From contig JABIRL010000162.1 of the NCBI GenBank assembly GCA_018667855.1, positions 1 to 56,462 of the forward strand: DNA of 56,462 nucleotides, in the 5' to 3' direction. The notes beneath the pieces are model-generated. The model was not told the origin of the DNA, made no database searches, and worked only from the letters and a program-made list of their open reading frames with translations. This document shows positions 53,440-56,462 of this stretch, in pieces. A program made the position numbers and the translations under genes. Positions within the stretch are counted from its first letter, which is position 1. Each line of letters begins with the position of its first letter. This DNA comes from Rhodospirillaceae bacterium (GTDB lineage Bacteria > Pseudomonadota > Alphaproteobacteria > GCA-2731375).

Positions 53440-53852
53440 TGGCGGCTCCGACTCGGATGTTTGTTTGCTTTGGGAACTCGGCGATTTGATGGCGTGGCCC
53501 TGATAAAGGGGCTATGCGAGCTATGATATTGGGTTAATCATCCGCGAACAACCTACGACGTCACGATATATACCTGAACGCCGTCAACAATGCTCTGGCG
53601 ACCAAGGCTATGATTATAGGGGTTCAGGCATCGGCTCGGAATAGAGCGATGTGAATGATATTGGTCGGCGCAGCTTTGGATCCATGGCCACGCGAAGGAT
53701 GCTAGAAATGGTCAGTGTCTATGGTCCCGAAATTTTCCGACAATGCTTGAAGCTGGAGGTGAAGCAGAAATGGCTCCCGCGATGCGGGCCGTTGACAAAC
53801 TTCATCAACAGTGCGGCAATCCAAACCTCGGCCTAATGAGAGGGTCCCAAAG
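53440..53852. other. 413 bp gap with dispersed repeat (A3)
   Basis: At 53735-53783 there is a diverged copy of the repeat seen at 48811. A 61-codon plus-strand frame (53651-53836) runs over it, but the repeat and codon use make it an unlikely gene. The upstream part should hold the promoter of the monooxygenase, the downstream part the ribosome site of the next gene (GAGAGGG). Confidence 0.5.
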
Positions 53853-54770
53853 ATGAAGATCGCAGTCATGGGAACCGGCGCCATGGGCGGCTATCTCGGA
53901 GCCCGATTGGCGACGGGCGGAGCCGATGTCAGCTTCATTGCCCGGGGGGCGCATCTGAAGGCCATCCGTGAGCATGGACTGAAGGTGACGAGCCCGGCGG
54001 GCGACATGTTGATCAACCCGGCCAAAGCCACCGATGATCCGGCTGATATCGGCTCTGTCAATATGGTGCTGTTAGCTGTCAAAATGTACGACTTGGAGAC
54101 CGCTGCCGACTTCATCCGGCCGATGGTTGGCGCTAATACCGGCGTCGTCACATTGCAGAATGGGGTCGATGCACCGGGTGTCATCGCCGGCCTATTCGGC
54201 ACCGAGCGCACCATTGGTGGCGTCTGCGTGATCAACGGCGAGATCGCGGCGCCGGGCGTGATCCAGCACAATGCCTTAAATGCCGTAATTGTCGGGGAAC
54301 TCAGCGGCAGAGAGAGTGAACGGTTAGCAAAATTCGCGGCAATGGCGACCTTGGGTGGCGTTGAGACTCGGGTCAGCGCCGACATCCGCCTCGACCTCTG
54401 GCGCAAGATGATGTTGCTGGCACCACTTGGCGCGATCAGCGCCATGATCCGGCTGCCGCACGCACGCTATCACCAGTTTCCGGAAAGCTGGCGGTTGGTC
54501 GATATGGGTGTGCGCGAAGTGGTTGCCGTTGGCAACGCACACGGTATCCCGCTTGGCGAAATCGATGTTGAGAACACAATGACGCTTGCCAACGGAATGC
54601 AACCGACCTGGAAAGCCTCGATCACTGTCGATCTTGAGCAGGGCAAGCGCCTCGAAGTCGATGGGCTCGTCGGCGCTGTCTGTCGTTACGGTGAGGAGGC
54701 CGGTGTGGATACGCCCTTCCATCGAGTCGCACTCGGCGTCCTCAGGCCCCACGCAAGTGGCGGCACCTAA
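53853..54770 (+). CDS. ketopantoate reductase family protein (PanE/ApbA)
   Basis: 305 residues from the ATG at 53853. NADP-binding MKIAVMGTGAMGGYLGARLA, then LQNGVDAPGVIAGLFG and VCVINGEIAAPGVI in the N-terminal half. The C-terminal helical domain has LDLWRKMMLLAPLGAISAM, with the expected catalytic lysine, and PTWKASITVDLEQGKRLEVD. Ketopantoate reductase makes pantoate for CoA, but many paralogues reduce other 2-oxoacids. panB and panC are not near, so a paralogue is more likely. Confidence 0.9.
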   Translation: MKIAVMGTGAMGGYLGARLATGGADVSFIARGAHLKAIREHGLKVTSPAGDMLINPAKATDDPADIGSVNMVLLAVKMYDLETAADFIRPMVGANTGVVTLQNGVDAPGVIAGLFGTERTIGGVCVINGEIAAPGVIQHNALNAVIVGELSGRESERLAKFAAMATLGGVETRVSADIRLDLWRKMMLLAPLGAISAMIRLPHARYHQFPESWRLVDMGVREVVAVGNAHGIPLGEIDVENTMTLANGMQPTWKASITVDLEQGKRLEVDGLVGAVCRYGEEAGVDTPFHRVALGVLRPHASGGT

Positions 54771-54945
54771 CGCCAACGGCTGACGCACCGACACATAGCG
54801 ACCGTCATCGATCTGCCGCCACTCGCGTGCGCTTCGAAGGATCGCTGAGAGTTATCGGATTGCGGCCACCGTTATCCATGTTAAATCTACGGTCCAGAAA
54901 GCCATAACGCGGGATGCAGGCACCATCCCAGGAGACCAATACATC

Positions 54946-55890
54946 ATGGAAGAGCGGCAATTAGGGGCCTCTTCGCTTATGGTCGCCCCGATCGCATTTG
55001 GCGGCAACGTCTTTGGGTGGACCGCCAATGAAGCGATGTCTTTCAAAATTCTCGACGCTTTTGTGGGAGCAGGATTCAACTTCATCGATACCGCCGATGT
55101 GTATTCACGCTGGAACGACGGCAATGAAGGCGGCGAATCGGAAACCATCATCGGCAACTGGCTGGCCAGCCGGGGTGGCCGCGACAAGGTCGTTATTGCG
55201 ACAAAATTCGGCCTGGAAATGGGGCCGGACAAGGTTGGATTGTCGCCCAAATACATGGCTGAGGCGGTGGAGGCGTCATTACGGCGACTGAAGACCGACT
55301 ACATCGATTTATATCAATCCCACAGGGATGACCCGGACACGCCGGTGGAGGCGACCCTGGAAGCCTATTCGCGACTGATAGAGCAGGGCAAGGTGCGCGA
55401 AATTGGCGCGTCCAACTTCACCGCGGAGCGTCTCGGAGAGGCGTTGGATTTAAGTGAAAGGGGATTACCGCGCTATCAAAGCCTGCAGCCGATCTACAGT
55501 CTGGTTGAACGAGATACCCTTGAAGGTGCGCTAGAGGATCTGTGTCTGGCGGAAAATGTCGGTGTTATCGGGTACTATTCTCTGGCCAGCGGCTTTCTGA
55601 CCGGAAAATATCGCTCTGAAGCCGATATGGAAGGGCAGACACGTGGCCCCCGGGTCGGAAAATACCTCAATGACAGAGGCCTTGGCGTCATCGCGGCGCT
55701 GGACGAGATCGCGGACAAACACGGCGCCAAGCCGGGACAGGTGGCGATGGCGTGGTTGATAGCCCGCCCCAGCGTGTGCGCACCCATCGCCAGCGCCACG
55801 AATTTGGACCAACTGAACGAATTGTTGAAATCCGTTGATGTGGCGCTCGACGCTGACGATATCGCCAGATTAGACGCCGCCAGCGCCTGA
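54946..55890 (+). CDS. aldo/keto reductase
   Basis: 314 residues, ribosome site CAGGAG 13 bp upstream. Aldo/keto reductase barrel: FNFIDTADVYSRWNDGNEGG with catalytic Asp and Tyr near 47-51. The catalytic Lys lies in VVIATKFGLEMGPD, the His in DLYQSHRDDPDTPVEA, and cofactor contacts in IGASNFTAERLGE and YSLASGFLTGKYR. Closest to the YghZ/IolS-like NADPH-dependent group. Substrate unknown. It lies 175 bp after the PanE-like gene. Confidence 0.95.
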   Translation: MEERQLGASSLMVAPIAFGGNVFGWTANEAMSFKILDAFVGAGFNFIDTADVYSRWNDGNEGGESETIIGNWLASRGGRDKVVIATKFGLEMGPDKVGLSPKYMAEAVEASLRRLKTDYIDLYQSHRDDPDTPVEATLEAYSRLIEQGKVREIGASNFTAERLGEALDLSERGLPRYQSLQPIYSLVERDTLEGALEDLCLAENVGVIGYYSLASGFLTGKYRSEADMEGQTRGPRVGKYLNDRGLGVIAALDEIADKHGAKPGQVAMAWLIARPSVCAPIASATNLDQLNELLKSVDVALDADDIARLDAASA

Positions 55891-56148
55891 ATTCTGCAGT
55901 ATAAAGCTTTAGGCTAAGGGTTAAGCGGACATCGGCTCAACGCTGACTTCCTTCCGGAATGTGCCATTCTGGCCGGTCGGCAATTTAATAGGCAATGCTC
56001 GGACGTCATTCCGGTCATCTGAGCTTGAATATTTGACATAAGTCATTGTTGATGCGGCGCCTTTTGGGCATGATTGCCGTGATGTTTAATACCCACTTCT
56101 ATTTAGGAAGCGGGGAGCCTTTTTGAAACTTCTGGTTTGGAGGGCTCG
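55891..56148. other. gap with dispersed repeat B2
   Basis: 258 bp. 55922-55965 is 84% identical to 51525-51568 and contains AAGCGGACATCGG, a type of short intergenic repeat often found in alphaproteobacteria. A minus-strand frame at 56103-56312 (69 codons, VDTPHGEAAAHADAPFEPSI) runs opposite to the following one; I do not recognise it and do not call it a gene. Confidence 0.5.
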
Positions 56149-56322
56149 ATGACACGGGCATTCCAACGTTTGGAAATCGAAGGTTCGAACGGCGCATCCG
56201 CATGCGCCGCCGCCTCGCCGTGCGGCGTGTCGACATTGCCGCCCGAGAAAGCCTCGTCACGCCCCGGCCCACCATATCGAGACTCAGGAAGAATAAAGGC
56301 CACGGAAAGCATTCTGGCGGCA

Positions 56323-56462
56323 ATGCGGACATTTTTGTTTGCCGCTCTGGTAAATTCGGTTCCCGGCTGCGCCGTACTTCAGGCAACCGAGTTGGGCGAT
56401 CCGAAACGGGGCCGGGCTCTGTTTCGAGTTTGCACCGCCTGCCACACCTTGGTATCCGGCCA
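56323..56462 (+). CDS. cytochrome c family protein, N-terminal part (partial)
   Basis: The frame is open to the right edge. From the ATG at 56323 a signal-peptide-like start (MRTFLFAALVNSVPGCAV) is followed by LGDPKRGRALFRVCTACHTL. This includes the heme-binding CxxCH (C-T-A-C-H), so the product is a periplasmic c-type cytochrome or subunit. The same frame is open back to an ATG at 56149 with GGAGG 5 bp upstream. That 58-codon extension (ATG, TRAFQRLEIEGSNGASA and more) looks like repeat-derived sequence, not a cytochrome. Confidence 0.75.
   Translation, partial: MRTFLFAALVNSVPGCAVLQATELGDPKRGRALFRVCTACHTLVSG

Noticed and set aside
53651-53836. 61-codon frame before the PanE-like gene
   Set aside because: Covers a dispersed repeat copy found in other gaps; no conserved pattern of its own.
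1-56462. tRNA, rRNA, CRISPR arrays, prophage or toxin-antitoxin genes
   Set aside because: Looked for in all gaps; no cloverleaf, no regularly spaced direct repeats, no phage structural or toxin-like small gene pair was found.

Overview
The window is high-GC, densely coded chromosomal DNA of a Gram-negative bacterium. The gene content and order point to an alphaproteobacterium, most likely of the Rhodospirillales or a neighbouring group. This rests on the block rplU-rpmA-obgE-proB-proA-nadD-rsfS-rlmH-gpmI-envC-ctpA-(divergent polysaccharide deacetylase)-rppH, a clpS-clpA pair, a DUF1127 protein, a phasin, and an EPS-type MarR regulator beside a NusG paralogue. I see no tRNA, rRNA, CRISPR array or intact transposase gene. 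The taxonomic placement is inference from family resemblance; no database was searched.

Layout. 0-9.5 kb: the tail of a 2-hydroxychromene-2-carboxylate isomerase, a DehI-like protein and a dienelactone hydrolase on the plus strand (a small xenobiotic or aromatic catabolism set). A phenylacetate-CoA-ligase-like enzyme and purD follow on the minus strand, then xseA, an M23 endopeptidase and a MoeB/ThiF-type enzyme on plus, and a D-2-hydroxyacid dehydrogenase and an SH3 protein. 9.5-15.9 kb: a tightly packed minus-strand operon. It starts with an EPS-associated winged-helix regulator and a specialised NusG paralogue, crosses a nested inverted-repeat element of about 270 bp, and continues with an M20 peptidase, NeuB-like synthase, NeuC-like epimerase and an M20 carbamoylase-type amidase. 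16.2-19.8 kb: a divergent plus-strand operon with a second M20 amidohydrolase, a second carbamoylase-type amidase and an MscS channel. The two M20 pairs thus flank one regulatory region that carries two perfect tandem palindromes. 19.8-23.6 kb: aquaporin, NUDT19-like Nudix hydrolase, FAD-linked D-lactate dehydrogenase and an alpha/beta hydrolase. 23.6-35.9 kb: the long housekeeping block listed above, all on the minus strand (ribosome biogenesis, proline and NAD synthesis, glycolysis, envelope division). 36-46.8 kb: alpha/beta hydrolase, asd, LysR regulator, DUF1127, phasin with a clear promoter and repeated TGCACTGCA sites, an alanine-racemase-like protein that has lost its catalytic tyrosine, clpS-clpA, a small ferredoxin-like-fold protein, PhyH dioxygenase, SDR and slyX.

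46.8-56.5 kb looks accessory. Genes are sparse, and gaps of 250-460 bp carry diverged copies of short dispersed repeats. The genes are an FAD amine oxidase, an ankyrin protein divergent from a CadC-like regulator with TolB and TPR parts, a Baeyer-Villiger-type monooxygenase, a ketopantoate-reductase-like protein, an aldo/keto reductase, and the beginning of a cytochrome c at the right edge.

The strongest candidate for an undescribed system is the regulator/NusG/NeuB/NeuC/double-M20 operon with its palindromic element and mirrored M20 pair (about 9.46-18.6 kb). It has the first two steps of a nonulosonic (sialic-like) acid pathway but no CMP-sugar synthetase or glycosyltransferase nearby. Instead it has amide-cleaving metallohydrolases translationally coupled to the sugar enzymes.
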